Shown in pieces: positions 1-6,963 of a DNA stretch of 14,167 nucleotides (the first letter of the stretch is position 1; the number at the start of each line of letters is the position of its first letter). Below the pieces are notes generated by a model. That model made no database searches. It was not told the DNA's origin and saw nothing but the letters and a program-made list of their open reading frames with translations. The stretch comes from an uncultured Gemmiger sp. (GTDB taxonomy: Bacteria > Bacillota > Clostridia > Oscillospirales > Ruminococcaceae): assembly GCA_944382805.1 (NCBI GenBank), contig CALWNS010000239.1, positions 1 to 14,167 on the forward strand, in the 5' to 3' direction. A program made the translations under genes and the position numbers.

Positions 1-1
1 A

Positions 2-322
2 ATCCAAACCCGCCTGCCGCAGGTAAAGCTCTACCTGCTGGCCTATTACCCGGTCAACCCCACTGTAGCCGCCACCCCTTATATGCAGGAGGTGTTCCGC
101 CATCGCACCAATACGCGCATCCGGGAAGCCAGCGCCGGGGTGCAGGCGCTGGCCGCACGCTATGGCGCGCAGTTTTTGGACTGCAACGCCGGTTTGACCG
201 ATGCAGGCGGCGATTTGAAGGCAGAGTATACCGTAGAAGGGATGCATATGTACGCCGACGGCTACAAGCCCGTGCTGGACGCCCTGCTGCCCACGCTGCG
301 CAGCATCGCGCCGCAGGAATAA
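2..322 (+). CDS. SGNH/GDSL-type hydrolase, C-terminal part (5' end outside window)
   Basis: The open frame enters from the left edge (first full codon at 2) and ends in TAA at 320-322, giving the last 106 residues. It reads as the final third of an SGNH/GDSL esterase or lipase: a buried strand (VKLYLLAYYPVN, near residues 8-19), a helix containing R-T-N-T-R, a strand with FLDCNAGL, and the C-terminal catalytic block TVEGMHMYADGY followed by a helix. In this family, block V (D-x-x-H) supplies the catalytic Asp and His. Here the His is present (partial residue 82, nt 245-247) but the Asp position is Glu (residue 79, nt 236-238). The usual role is hydrolysis of esters, often acetyl groups on carbohydrates, but the Ser and Asn/Gly blocks lie outside the window, so activity and location cannot be judged. 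The gene converges on the sulfatase operon and is probably a separate unit. An internal ATG at 83 is not the true start because homology-like sequence continues upstream. Confidence 0.8.
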   Translation: MQTRLPQVKLYLLAYYPVNPTVAATPYMQEVFRHRTNTRIREASAGVQALAARYGAQFLDCNAGLTDAGGDLKAEYTVEGMHMYADGYKPVLDALLPTLRSIAPQE

Positions 323-400
323 GGCGCCAGGCCGCCGGGCCAAAGCGTATGACAAACTGCCCGCGCCGCGCAAACGGGCGGCGTTCGCCACCGCATCCAG

Positions 401-441
401 CCAAAAGGCCGCTGTCAAGCATTTTGACAGCGGCCTTTTGG
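401..441. terminator. Bidirectional Rho-independent terminator
   Basis: A perfect inverted repeat has arms CCAAAAGGCCGCTGTCAA (401-418) and its exact complement (424-441), separated by the 5-nt loop GCATT. Each arm ends in a run of four T on the strand being read, so it can stop both the plus-strand hydrolase (stop at 322) and the minus-strand operon (stop of sulfatase A at 478). The rest of the gap, 323-400, is GC-rich with a weaker possible hairpin (GCCCG/CGGGC near 360-382) and no credible gene. Confidence 0.85.
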
Positions 442-477
442 TGGTTCAGGAGGTGAGAGAATGTCAAAAGTTTGCGC

Positions 478-2037
478 TCAGCGCATCCAATCAGGCAGTT
501 CCTGTACGGCGTCCACCGGGCTTTTTCCCCGCTGGAACGCCATAGAAAAGCCCTCAGCCTTGCGCTGCGCCATCAGGGCGGAAAGTCCGGCACTCGTGCG
601 CAGCGGCGTACAACCGGGGATCAGGCGTTCGCCGTCGCTAAAGCCTTCCGGCCGGCCGGCCAGTGTCTGTACAAGCCGCGCGCGCCAGCCGGCCAGTTCT
701 TCCGCATACGCCGGGTCTGCCGCCAGGTCGTGCAGTTCGCCGGGGTCGTTTTCCACGTCGAACAGTTGTTCGCGGCCAGAGGTATCGTACCAGATATACT
801 TGTGTTTGCCATCGGTCAGGTAGTGGGAGCCGGCTTCCTCGATGCAGTTGCGGCGCGCGCCCTGCGGGCGGGCCTTGGCGTCAAACAGCCTGCTGTGGGT
901 ACATTCGCCGTGGATGTACGCGCGCCAGGGCTCCGCCGCCTGTTCGCCGCGCAGCAGCGGGGCCAGGCTGCGGCCGTCCACCGTATCGGGAACAGGCAGC
1001 CCCGCCAGGTCAAGAATGGTGGGCATGATATCCTGCCAGCCGATGGGGGCGTCGATGCTTTGCCCATCGGCAATGCCTGGCCCCATCATCAAAAACGGGA
1101 TGTGTACCGCGCCCTGGTAGGGACGGCTTTTCTGCATTAGATAGTGGTCGCCCAGCATTTCCCCGTGATCGGATGTAAAGAGGACATAGGTGTTGGGCTG
1201 ACCCATAGCGGCCTGCAGCAGCCGCGCGACCTGCGCATCGATAAAGGCGATGTTGCCGTAGTACCCGGCATACAGGCAGCGCAGTTCCTCGGCGCTCAGC
1301 GTATGGTAACGGGACATCAGGTTGCCGCTGCTGGCAGGCGGAACGTCCCAATCGGCAATATACGGCTTGCCCAGGTCATTGCGCTGGTAGTAGCGGTCAA
1401 AATATTCAGCCGGCGGGTTGTGCGGCGAATGCGGCGCGTAATAACCCACAAACAGCATAAACGGGCGGGATTTGTCCCGCGTGCGCAAGAAATCGAGTGC
1501 TGCGTTGGTGGCCCATTTGGTCTGGTGGCAGTCATCCGGCAGGTGGAACGGCCCGGCCTGACGGGAGTTGTTGTGCGGGCCGCCGCCATAGTAGCCGCCG
1601 TCGCCGGGGCGGCTGTGCTCGTTCACATAGGCAAAAAAGGCATCGCTCGCCTTGTCGTCGCTGCTGGGGTCGCCGGGGCGGTAAACCTCGAACCCATACG
1701 GACAGGCAAACGGATAGGTATGCATCGTCCGGCCGACCAGCGCAGTCTGGTAACCGCCGCGGCGCATCTCGGCCGGCAGCGTAGTCTTTAAGGGCAGGTA
1801 CGGGATGCCCACGTTGTCGAACAGTCCATGATGTTCCGGCAGCTGCCCGGTGAGCAGGGTCAGCCGCTGCGGCATACATACCGGGCAGGAGGCATAGGCG
1901 GCGGTAAAATTCGCCCCCTGCCAGCCGATGGAATCGATGGCCGGGGTATAGATACCGGGGCGTTGGCCGTTGATGCCTACACAGTCGGCACGCTGCTGGT
2001 CGGTATGGATCACAATAAAATTGGGGCGTTGGGGCAT
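478..2037 (-). CDS. Type I (formylglycine) sulfatase A
   Basis: A 519-residue sulfatase of the alkaline-phosphatase superfamily, of normal length for bacterial S1 enzymes. It hydrolyses sulfate esters. The maturation motif C-x-P-x-R-x4-T-G is complete: C54-M-P-Q-R58, with TG at 63-64. Cys54 would be converted to formylglycine by an anaerobic sulfatase-maturing enzyme. Metal ligands are D13 (TDQQ, with Gln in place of a second Asp) and D290-H291 (SDHGEMLGDH); K303 and H312 follow in the sulfate-binding region. The C-terminal subdomain has the usual FDVENDPGELHDLA stretch (426-439). The N-terminus goes straight into the first beta-strand (PNFIVIHTD), so there is no signal peptide and the enzyme should be cytoplasmic. 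Start at 2037 has AAGGAGG about 9 nt upstream. It is the last gene of the operon, 21 bp after the membrane-protein gene, and ends 36 bp before the terminator hairpin. The substrate is unknown; a phosphonate-monoesterase relative is a less likely alternative. Confidence 0.93.
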   Translation of the reverse strand: MPQRPNFIVIHTDQQRADCVGINGQRPGIYTPAIDSIGWQGANFTAAYASCPVCMPQRLTLLTGQLPEHHGLFDNVGIPYLPLKTTLPAEMRRGGYQTALVGRTMHTYPFACPYGFEVYRPGDPSSDDKASDAFFAYVNEHSRPGDGGYYGGGPHNNSRQAGPFHLPDDCHQTKWATNAALDFLRTRDKSRPFMLFVGYYAPHSPHNPPAEYFDRYYQRNDLGKPYIADWDVPPASSGNLMSRYHTLSAEELRCLYAGYYGNIAFIDAQVARLLQAAMGQPNTYVLFTSDHGEMLGDHYLMQKSRPYQGAVHIPFLMMGPGIADGQSIDAPIGWQDIMPTILDLAGLPVPDTVDGRSLAPLLRGEQAAEPWRAYIHGECTHSRLFDAKARPQGARRNCIEEAGSHYLTDGKHKYIWYDTSGREQLFDVENDPGELHDLAADPAYAEELAGWRARLVQTLAGRPEGFSDGERLIPGCTPLRTSAGLSALMAQRKAEGFSMAFQRGKSPVDAVQELPDWMR

Positions 2038-2058
2038 GGGTAAGCCCTCCTTTCCATA

Positions 2059-2520
2059 TCAGCCGCCGGCCAGGCGGGCGGCAGCGCGCCCGGCCGGCGG
2101 TTCGGCCACCCAGCTGACCAGACAGCTGGCCAGATACATGGGAATCAAGCTGCCGGCGTAACTGCCCAGGAACATGGGTAGGGTGCCGCCTTCCAAGACC
2201 AGGACGTTGAGCGCCGTCATGACCGCGCTCATCAACACGGTAAATATAAGGTTTATGCTAAGATTCATAACAAGGCGGAACGGCAGCGTCCCAGGCTTTG
2301 TGTGCAGCGCGCCGTTGGCGGCCAGCCCCAGGCGCTCGGCCGGGACCAACCAGCCGATCAGGCAGGCGCAGGGATAGGCCACGGCAAAGTTGATGGCAAA
2401 GCGCACAAAATTGAACCCCGGCATCAACCCGGGAACGATCAGCAGCAGCTGTGCGGTGACGCACAGCCCGGCCGCCGTGGCCAGGTTGAGAAGCAGGATG
2501 TAGATAAGCTTCTTGGGCAT
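2059..2520 (-). CDS. Four-helix integral membrane protein, tandem DUF2798-like
   Basis: A 153-residue hydrophobic protein with four likely membrane helices, near residues 6-28, 36-60, 82-108 and 114-138. The two halves look like repeats of one two-helix unit: helix, short loop with a small apolar turn, then a helix ending in W-[LV]-[VA]-[PE] plus a charged tail (IGWLVPAERLG at 55-65; VSWVAEPPAGR at 135-145). From memory this resembles the small DUF2798 membrane family duplicated in one chain, a pattern-level judgement that needs a profile search. Function is unknown. Its position, 21 bp after the glycosidase stop and 21 bp before sulfatase A, with an AGAGGAG site before the ATG, makes it part of the operon. 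One speculative role is moving a product such as released sulfate or a sugar across the membrane, but no transport motif is visible. Confidence 0.75.
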   Translation of the reverse strand: MPKKLIYILLLNLATAAGLCVTAQLLLIVPGLMPGFNFVRFAINFAVAYPCACLIGWLVPAERLGLAANGALHTKPGTLPFRLVMNLSINLIFTVLMSAVMTALNVLVLEGGTLPMFLGSYAGSLIPMYLASCLVSWVAEPPAGRAAARLAGG

Positions 2521-2541
2521 TGGGTCTCCTCTCTGTGCGGC

Positions 2542-4266
2542 TCACAGCCGGGTATCCCAACGGCCGCAGAACACATTTTCCTCCGCCCGGCCCTTGAACG
2601 GGCTTTGGCCGGTAAGCTTCTGCACAAAGGCGTGCAGGTATTCCCGTGTGGGGGCGTAGGCGTTGATATATGTTTTCATCATGGGCACATCGTAAAGGTG
2701 ATTGGTGTAGTTCAGGGATACACAGATCGTAGGCACCTCGCGCGTGGTCCAGGGGATCTCGTGCGAATGGCCGATGGAATAGGCCACCCGCATATTGTTC
2801 TGCTGGGCGTACCCCTGCATATGGAGAGCCACAATGACCAGGTCGCAGCTTGCCTTGAACGGTTCGCGGGCGAACTTGCGCATCATCTGGCCGCGGTTGG
2901 CCGGCGAATGCCCTGCCATTTCCAACTCGTAATAGTCCTTGGGCGCTGTGACGGCAAAACCGGCGGCCTCCAGTTCCTCGATGAGCATCCGCTTGGCAGG
3001 GTCGGGACCGTCGGCCAGGCTGACAGGCGCACTCTCGATATAATAAAGGGTCACGCGCGGGTGCTTTGCCGGGTCCACGGGCAGAAGGTGCTGCGTATCC
3101 TTGACCAGTGTGATCGCTTCGTCCGCCGCGCGGGCAGCCGCTGCGTGGTGCTCGGCGCAGCCGATGCGGGCCAGGGCCTCCGCTTCCGGAAAATGCAGGC
3201 GGTCCAGCCCCAGTTTGGCTTTCAGCCCCAGAATACGGTGAAGCGCATCCTCCAGGCGTTCCGGGGTGATCACGCCCTTTTCGATGCCGGCGCGCATATA
3301 AGCGATATCCTCGTCCGGGTCGCTAAAGAACAGCAGCATATCGCAGCCGGCGGCGATGCAGCCGGGCACTGCCTCGCTGCGCGGCGCGGCGTTAAGCAGC
3401 CCTGCCATGTGGGAAGCATCGGTCACGATCAGGCCGTTAAAGCCCAGGCGTCCGCGCAAAAGCCCCTGCAAAAGCTCCGGCGATAGGGTTGCAGGTCTGA
3501 TGTCCTCGTCTTTCAGTCCCGGGTTCAGACGGCGCTGCCAGGCCGGCTGGCAGATCTGGCCCACCATTATGCTTTCCAGCCCGGCAGCGATCAGCGCGCG
3601 GTAGACCTTGCCGAAGGTAGCGTCCCATTCTTCACAGGTAAGGTCGTTGCAGCCCATAAGCAGGTGCTGGTCGCGTTCCTCGCTGCCATCGCCGGGGAAA
3701 TGTTTGGCCGCACAGGCCAGGCCCTGGGCGCGCATTTCTTCCATATAGGCGGTGGAAAGTTCGATGACGTGGTCCGGGTCGGAGCCAAAAGCGCGGGTGT
3801 TGACGATGGTGTTGCGCCAGTTGGAAAGCACATCGCACACCGGGGCAAAAGTCCAGTTGCAGCCCAGGGCGGCGGCTTCCTGCCCGCCCACGCGGGCCAT
3901 ATCGCGCACGGTGTCCGCCGTGCGGCTGGCCGCACAGGCCGCGCCAGTCGCCACCAGGGTGCCTGCGCCCACCGCGCCGTTACCGCCGGCTTCGCAGTTG
4001 GCGGCGATCAGCACCGGCACCTTGCTGTATTTTTGGAACAGGCGGTTCTGCTCGTACACTTCCGCCGGCGTGCCGCCCTGCCAGCGCACGCCGCCGATGT
4101 GGTATTTTTCGCACAGGGTGCGGATATTTTCTTCCCGCCGGTCAAAGTTGAGCACAATGAACAGCTGCCCGATTTTTTCCTCCGGTGTCATACCGGCCAG
4201 CGTATTTTCCACCCACGCGACCTGTGCATCCGAAAGATGGAAAGGGGCCGCTTTAAGGTCAACCAT
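2542..4266 (-). CDS. GH3 family NagZ-like beta-N-acetylhexosaminidase
   Basis: A 574-residue glycoside hydrolase family 3 protein with two domains: a TIM-barrel-type N-domain (about 20-350) and a GH3 C-domain (about 385-560). The nucleophile is D283 in VTDASHMAGL. The loop KHFPGDG (188-194) with D199-x-H201 matches the His/Asp general acid/base dyad of NagZ-type beta-N-acetylglucosaminidases, rather than the C-domain glutamate of GH3 beta-glucosidases. The usual KHFPGHG...D-[ST]-H is altered: Asp at 193 for His, and Gln at 200 for Ser/Thr. Expected activity is removal of non-reducing beta-linked GlcNAc or GalNAc by a retaining mechanism. Some members of this clade have been reported as phosphorylases, so that is an alternative. 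No signal peptide is present, so it acts in the cytoplasm on imported sugar. TAAAAGGAGG precedes the ATG at 4266. It lies after the transporter genes and before the membrane protein and sulfatase A. Peptidoglycan recycling is possible but does not fit neighbouring sulfatases well. Confidence 0.9.
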   Translation of the reverse strand: MVDLKAAPFHLSDAQVAWVENTLAGMTPEEKIGQLFIVLNFDRREENIRTLCEKYHIGGVRWQGGTPAEVYEQNRLFQKYSKVPVLIAANCEAGGNGAVGAGTLVATGAACAASRTADTVRDMARVGGQEAAALGCNWTFAPVCDVLSNWRNTIVNTRAFGSDPDHVIELSTAYMEEMRAQGLACAAKHFPGDGSEERDQHLLMGCNDLTCEEWDATFGKVYRALIAAGLESIMVGQICQPAWQRRLNPGLKDEDIRPATLSPELLQGLLRGRLGFNGLIVTDASHMAGLLNAAPRSEAVPGCIAAGCDMLLFFSDPDEDIAYMRAGIEKGVITPERLEDALHRILGLKAKLGLDRLHFPEAEALARIGCAEHHAAAARAADEAITLVKDTQHLLPVDPAKHPRVTLYYIESAPVSLADGPDPAKRMLIEELEAAGFAVTAPKDYYELEMAGHSPANRGQMMRKFAREPFKASCDLVIVALHMQGYAQQNNMRVAYSIGHSHEIPWTTREVPTICVSLNYTNHLYDVPMMKTYINAYAPTREYLHAFVQKLTGQSPFKGRAEENVFCGRWDTRL

Positions 4267-4284
4267 AGGATTACCTCCTTTTAG

Positions 4285-4327
4285 AAAAGAGCGGCAGGAA
4301 AGCCGGAAGCGTCCGCCTTCCTACCGC
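4285..4327 (-). terminator. Intra-operon hairpin (attenuator or partial terminator)
   Basis: On the minus strand, arms GCGGTAGGAAGGC (4327-4315) and GCTTTCCTGCCGC (4303-4291) form a 13-bp stem with two G-U pairs. The 11-nt loop can pair further (GGA/TCC). It is followed by TCTTTTCT (4290-4283), an imperfect U-tract. It sits 19 bp after the stop of the solute-binding protein gene and just before the ribosome site of the GH3 gene. Partial termination here, or protection of the upstream mRNA 3' end, would let the binding protein be made in excess over the downstream enzymes. No clear new promoter is visible in this 80-bp gap. Confidence 0.6.
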
Positions 4328-4346
4328 TTTAGCATTGCGCTTTTTC

Positions 4347-5978
4347 TCAGGCCGCAGGATGGACGTAGGAAACGTCCATGTAGTTCATCTTGCCAAGCTT
4401 GAGCCCTTCCAGGTCGGCGCGCATACCATAGCAGTCGATGGCGTTGCACAGACCGACCAGATAGTACTGCCCATAGACCAAATCGATGATCTCGTCCCAG
4501 CCTTCCTGGGCGGTGGCCTCATCGGAGGAAGAAGCCTTTTCGATCATGGCAGTCACCTCGGGGCGGTCATCACGGAAGCCGCCGACAGTCACACCGATCT
4601 TGGCCGGATCAAGCTGGTTAAAGTTGTCGGTGCTCAGCGTACCGGCCGTGGTAGCGCCCACATAGCAATCGTACTCGCCGCCGCGCATGGCCGTCACATA
4701 GGCGCTCTGTTCCATGGTCTCGATCTGCAGGTCGATGCCCACCTGGCGCAGGCTTTCCTGGATAACGGTCGCGATTTGCTGGTTGGCGGCCTGAACCGGC
4801 AGCGTGCAGCTGAAACCGTCGGCATAACCGGCTTCGGCCAGCAGGCTCTTGGCCAGCTCGGGATCATAGGTGGGGTGGCCGCCCTCGTAGTATTCCTTGT
4901 AATAGGGGTGGGTCGGGGTCAGCCAGCCCTGCATGACCTGGCCCTGGCCCATGTTGTTCAGCGCGTTGACAGCCTGCGGGTCGATGGCGTGGGCCACGGC
5001 TTCGCGCACCTTTTCGTTGGAGAAATACTCGGACTGGGTGTTGAACATCAGGCTGAAAACGCGGTCGGTGGCGAAGGGAACGCCCTTTGCCTCGGCGTTG
5101 CCCTGCAACGCCATATAGTCGCTCATGGCAATGCGCATGGCCACATCGGCGTCGCCGCTCTGCAGCGCCAGCACGCGGGAGGCGGCGTCCGGAATGAAGG
5201 TGAAGCGGATGGTCTTATAGTAACCGGTGTAGCTGTCATCCCAGTAGTTTTCGTTGCGTTCCACAATGATATACTGGCCGCTGACCCATTCCTTAAAGAC
5301 ATAACGGCCGCAGCCGACCGGCGGGGTGCGGGCAGCGCCGTCCGCGCCGCCGACGGCCTCCAACCCGGCCTCGCTGATGATGCCGGCGGACGGGTTGACG
5401 AACAGCTGCTCCCAGCCGGGGACATACTCGGTCAGGGCGATGGTCACCGTCTGATCGTCATCGGCGGTGCTGTTCTCGATGTCCAGATAGTTGGCAAAGG
5501 AAACGGCGTTCTCCTTGGCCAAACCAAAGCTGAACAAAACATCCTGGGCGGTGACCGGCGTACCGTCGGAGTAGCAGGCGCCGTCGCGGATATGGAACCG
5601 CACATGGGTGTCATCCACCAGCTCATAGGTATCGGCCAGGCTGGGGGTGACCTCGCCGGTGGAGGCATCGAATTCCAGCAGGCGGCCGGAGATGGCATTG
5701 GATACGATCAGGGCCGTCTCCACCGAGGTGCTGTCCAGGAAGAACATCGAGGTCGGCTCGCCGGTCATGGCTACAACCAGTTCCTCCTCGCTGGCAGTCG
5801 TGTTGGCGGTGGCAGGGGCCGCCTGACCGATGGCTTCGCCGGCGGCTTCGCTCGTGGCCGCGCCGGCAGTGCTTTCGGAAGCCGGCGTGCTGCTGCCGGA
5901 CGTTCCGCACGCCGCCAGGCCGGCGGCCATAGCTGCGGCCAACAGGCCGGCGGCCGCGCGTTTCAGGGTCTTTCTCAT
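4347..5978 (-). CDS. ABC transporter solute-binding lipoprotein, SBP_bac_5 (Opp/Dpp) family
   Basis: A 543-residue extracytoplasmic binding protein. The start at 5978 is chosen because MRKTLKR begins a signal peptide and AAGGAGGAAACC lies just before it; the frame stays open upstream to an ATG at 6101 that overlaps the ATPase gene and has no signal-like sequence. The lipobox is LAAC, with Cys24 as the lipid anchor, followed by a low-complexity Ser/Ala/Thr/Glu linker to about residue 65. The mature part has SBP_bac_5 hallmarks: NAISGRLLEFDASTGEVTPS, then LVDDTHVRFHIRDGACYSDGTPVTAQDV, and later KVREAVAHAIDP and a YDPELAKSLLAEAGY block. The family mainly binds peptides, but members also bind oligosaccharides and other solutes, and the ligand is not readable. 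It is the last transporter gene, 13 bp after the second ATPase, and is followed by a hairpin. The sulfatases and GH3 enzyme around it suggest a sulfated oligosaccharide or glycopeptide ligand, which is inference. Confidence 0.92.
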   Translation of the reverse strand: MRKTLKRAAAGLLAAAMAAGLAACGTSGSSTPASESTAGAATSEAAGEAIGQAAPATANTTASEEELVVAMTGEPTSMFFLDSTSVETALIVSNAISGRLLEFDASTGEVTPSLADTYELVDDTHVRFHIRDGACYSDGTPVTAQDVLFSFGLAKENAVSFANYLDIENSTADDDQTVTIALTEYVPGWEQLFVNPSAGIISEAGLEAVGGADGAARTPPVGCGRYVFKEWVSGQYIIVERNENYWDDSYTGYYKTIRFTFIPDAASRVLALQSGDADVAMRIAMSDYMALQGNAEAKGVPFATDRVFSLMFNTQSEYFSNEKVREAVAHAIDPQAVNALNNMGQGQVMQGWLTPTHPYYKEYYEGGHPTYDPELAKSLLAEAGYADGFSCTLPVQAANQQIATVIQESLRQVGIDLQIETMEQSAYVTAMRGGEYDCYVGATTAGTLSTDNFNQLDPAKIGVTVGGFRDDRPEVTAMIEKASSSDEATAQEGWDEIIDLVYGQYYLVGLCNAIDCYGMRADLEGLKLGKMNYMDVSYVHPAA

Positions 5979-5991
5979 AATGGTTTCCTCC

Positions 5992-6963
5992 TTATTGTTT
6001 GTTGTTATCGTTGTGCTGCCCGACCTTATGGCAGGCAACAAAGTGACCGGGTTTGACTTCACGGTATGCCGGTTCGGAAGCAAAGCATTCCTCGGTGGCA
6101 TAGGGGCAGCGCACCGCGAACCGGCAACAGGGCTTGGGGTTGATGGGCGAGGAAAGTTCGCCCTTGAGCAGGATCTTTTTGCGCTCGATATGGATATTGG
6201 GGATGGGGATGGCCGAGAGCAGCGCCTGCGAATAGGGGTGCATCGTGTTGGCGAACAGCTCTTTGGCCTCGCACTTTTCCACCACCTGGCCCAAGTACAT
6301 CACGGCGATCTGGTCCGAGATATGCTTGACCACCGACATATCGTGGGTGATGAACATATAGGTCAGCCCCATATCGCGCTGCAGGTCCTGCAAAAGGTTG
6401 AGCACCTGCGCCTGGATCGAGACATCCAACGCCGAGACAGGCTCGTCGCAAACAATGAACTGCGGGTTAACGGCCAGCGCGCGGGCTATGCCGATGCGCT
6501 GCCGGCGGCCGCCGTCCAGCTCGTGCGGGTAGCTGTTCTTGAGCCGCTGGGCCAGGCCGACCAGCTCCATCAGCTCGTCCACCCGCTGATCGATGGCCTG
6601 CTTGCCCTGCACCAGGCGGGAGACCTCCAGCGGCTCCGCGATCAGCTGCCCTACGCTCATGCGCGGGTCCAGCGTAGCGTAGGGATCCTGGAAGATCATC
6701 TGGATCTGGTAGCGGTGGGAACGGAAGGCCTTGCCGGTCAGCGGCACGATGTCGGTGCCATCGAACAAGATCTGGCCGCTGGTCGGCTGGCTGAGCTTCA
6801 TGATGAGCTTGCCCAGCGTGGACTTGCCGCAGCCAGACTCGCCCACCACGCCCAGCGTGCTGCCCTTTTCAATGGACAGGCTCACATCATCCACCGCGTG
6901 CAGGGTGCCCTGCGGCACTTCGAAATATTTTTTCAGGTGTTTTGTTTCCAGCAGCGTGCCCAT
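5992..6963 (-). CDS. ABC transporter ATP-binding protein, OppF/DppF family
   Basis: A 323-residue ATPase that powers the importer together with the preceding ATPase. The start at 6963 (MGTLLETKHLKKYF) is chosen because its ATG overlaps the stop of the upstream gene as TAATG, a translational-coupling arrangement; the open frame runs further upstream but has no family-like sequence there. Walker A is GESGCGKS (41-48), the Q-loop glutamine is Q92, Walker B is FIVCDEP (169-175) with catalytic E174, and the switch histidine is H207. The signature is LDGGRRQR (149-156), with Asp in place of the usual Ser of LSGGQ. The C-terminal oligopeptide-transporter extension (about 235-320) contains C279, C280, C286, C293 and C311, a cysteine pattern seen in this family and possibly an iron-sulfur site. 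It is cytoplasmic and membrane-associated through the two permeases. Confidence 0.94.
   Translation of the reverse strand: MGTLLETKHLKKYFEVPQGTLHAVDDVSLSIEKGSTLGVVGESGCGKSTLGKLIMKLSQPTSGQILFDGTDIVPLTGKAFRSHRYQIQMIFQDPYATLDPRMSVGQLIAEPLEVSRLVQGKQAIDQRVDELMELVGLAQRLKNSYPHELDGGRRQRIGIARALAVNPQFIVCDEPVSALDVSIQAQVLNLLQDLQRDMGLTYMFITHDMSVVKHISDQIAVMYLGQVVEKCEAKELFANTMHPYSQALLSAIPIPNIHIERKKILLKGELSSPINPKPCCRFAVRCPYATEECFASEPAYREVKPGHFVACHKVGQHNDNNKQ

Noticed and set aside
461..823. Plus-strand ORF (120 codons) starting after a good AGGAGG site at 448-453
   Set aside because: The ribosome site is good, but the rest lies inside the sulfatase A gene on the other strand and the translation is Ser/Arg/Ala-rich without domain character. 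Kept only as a possible scar.
2302..3486. Plus-strand ORF (394 codons) opposite the GH3 and membrane-protein genes
   Set aside because: Antisense shadow with no recognisable domain or ribosome site.
4335..6056. Long plus-strand ORF (573 codons) opposite the solute-binding protein gene
   Set aside because: It is the antisense shadow of a gene with clear SBP_bac_5 features. High GC with few stops explains its length, and its translation (rich in Gly, Ala, Val and His) matches no family I know.
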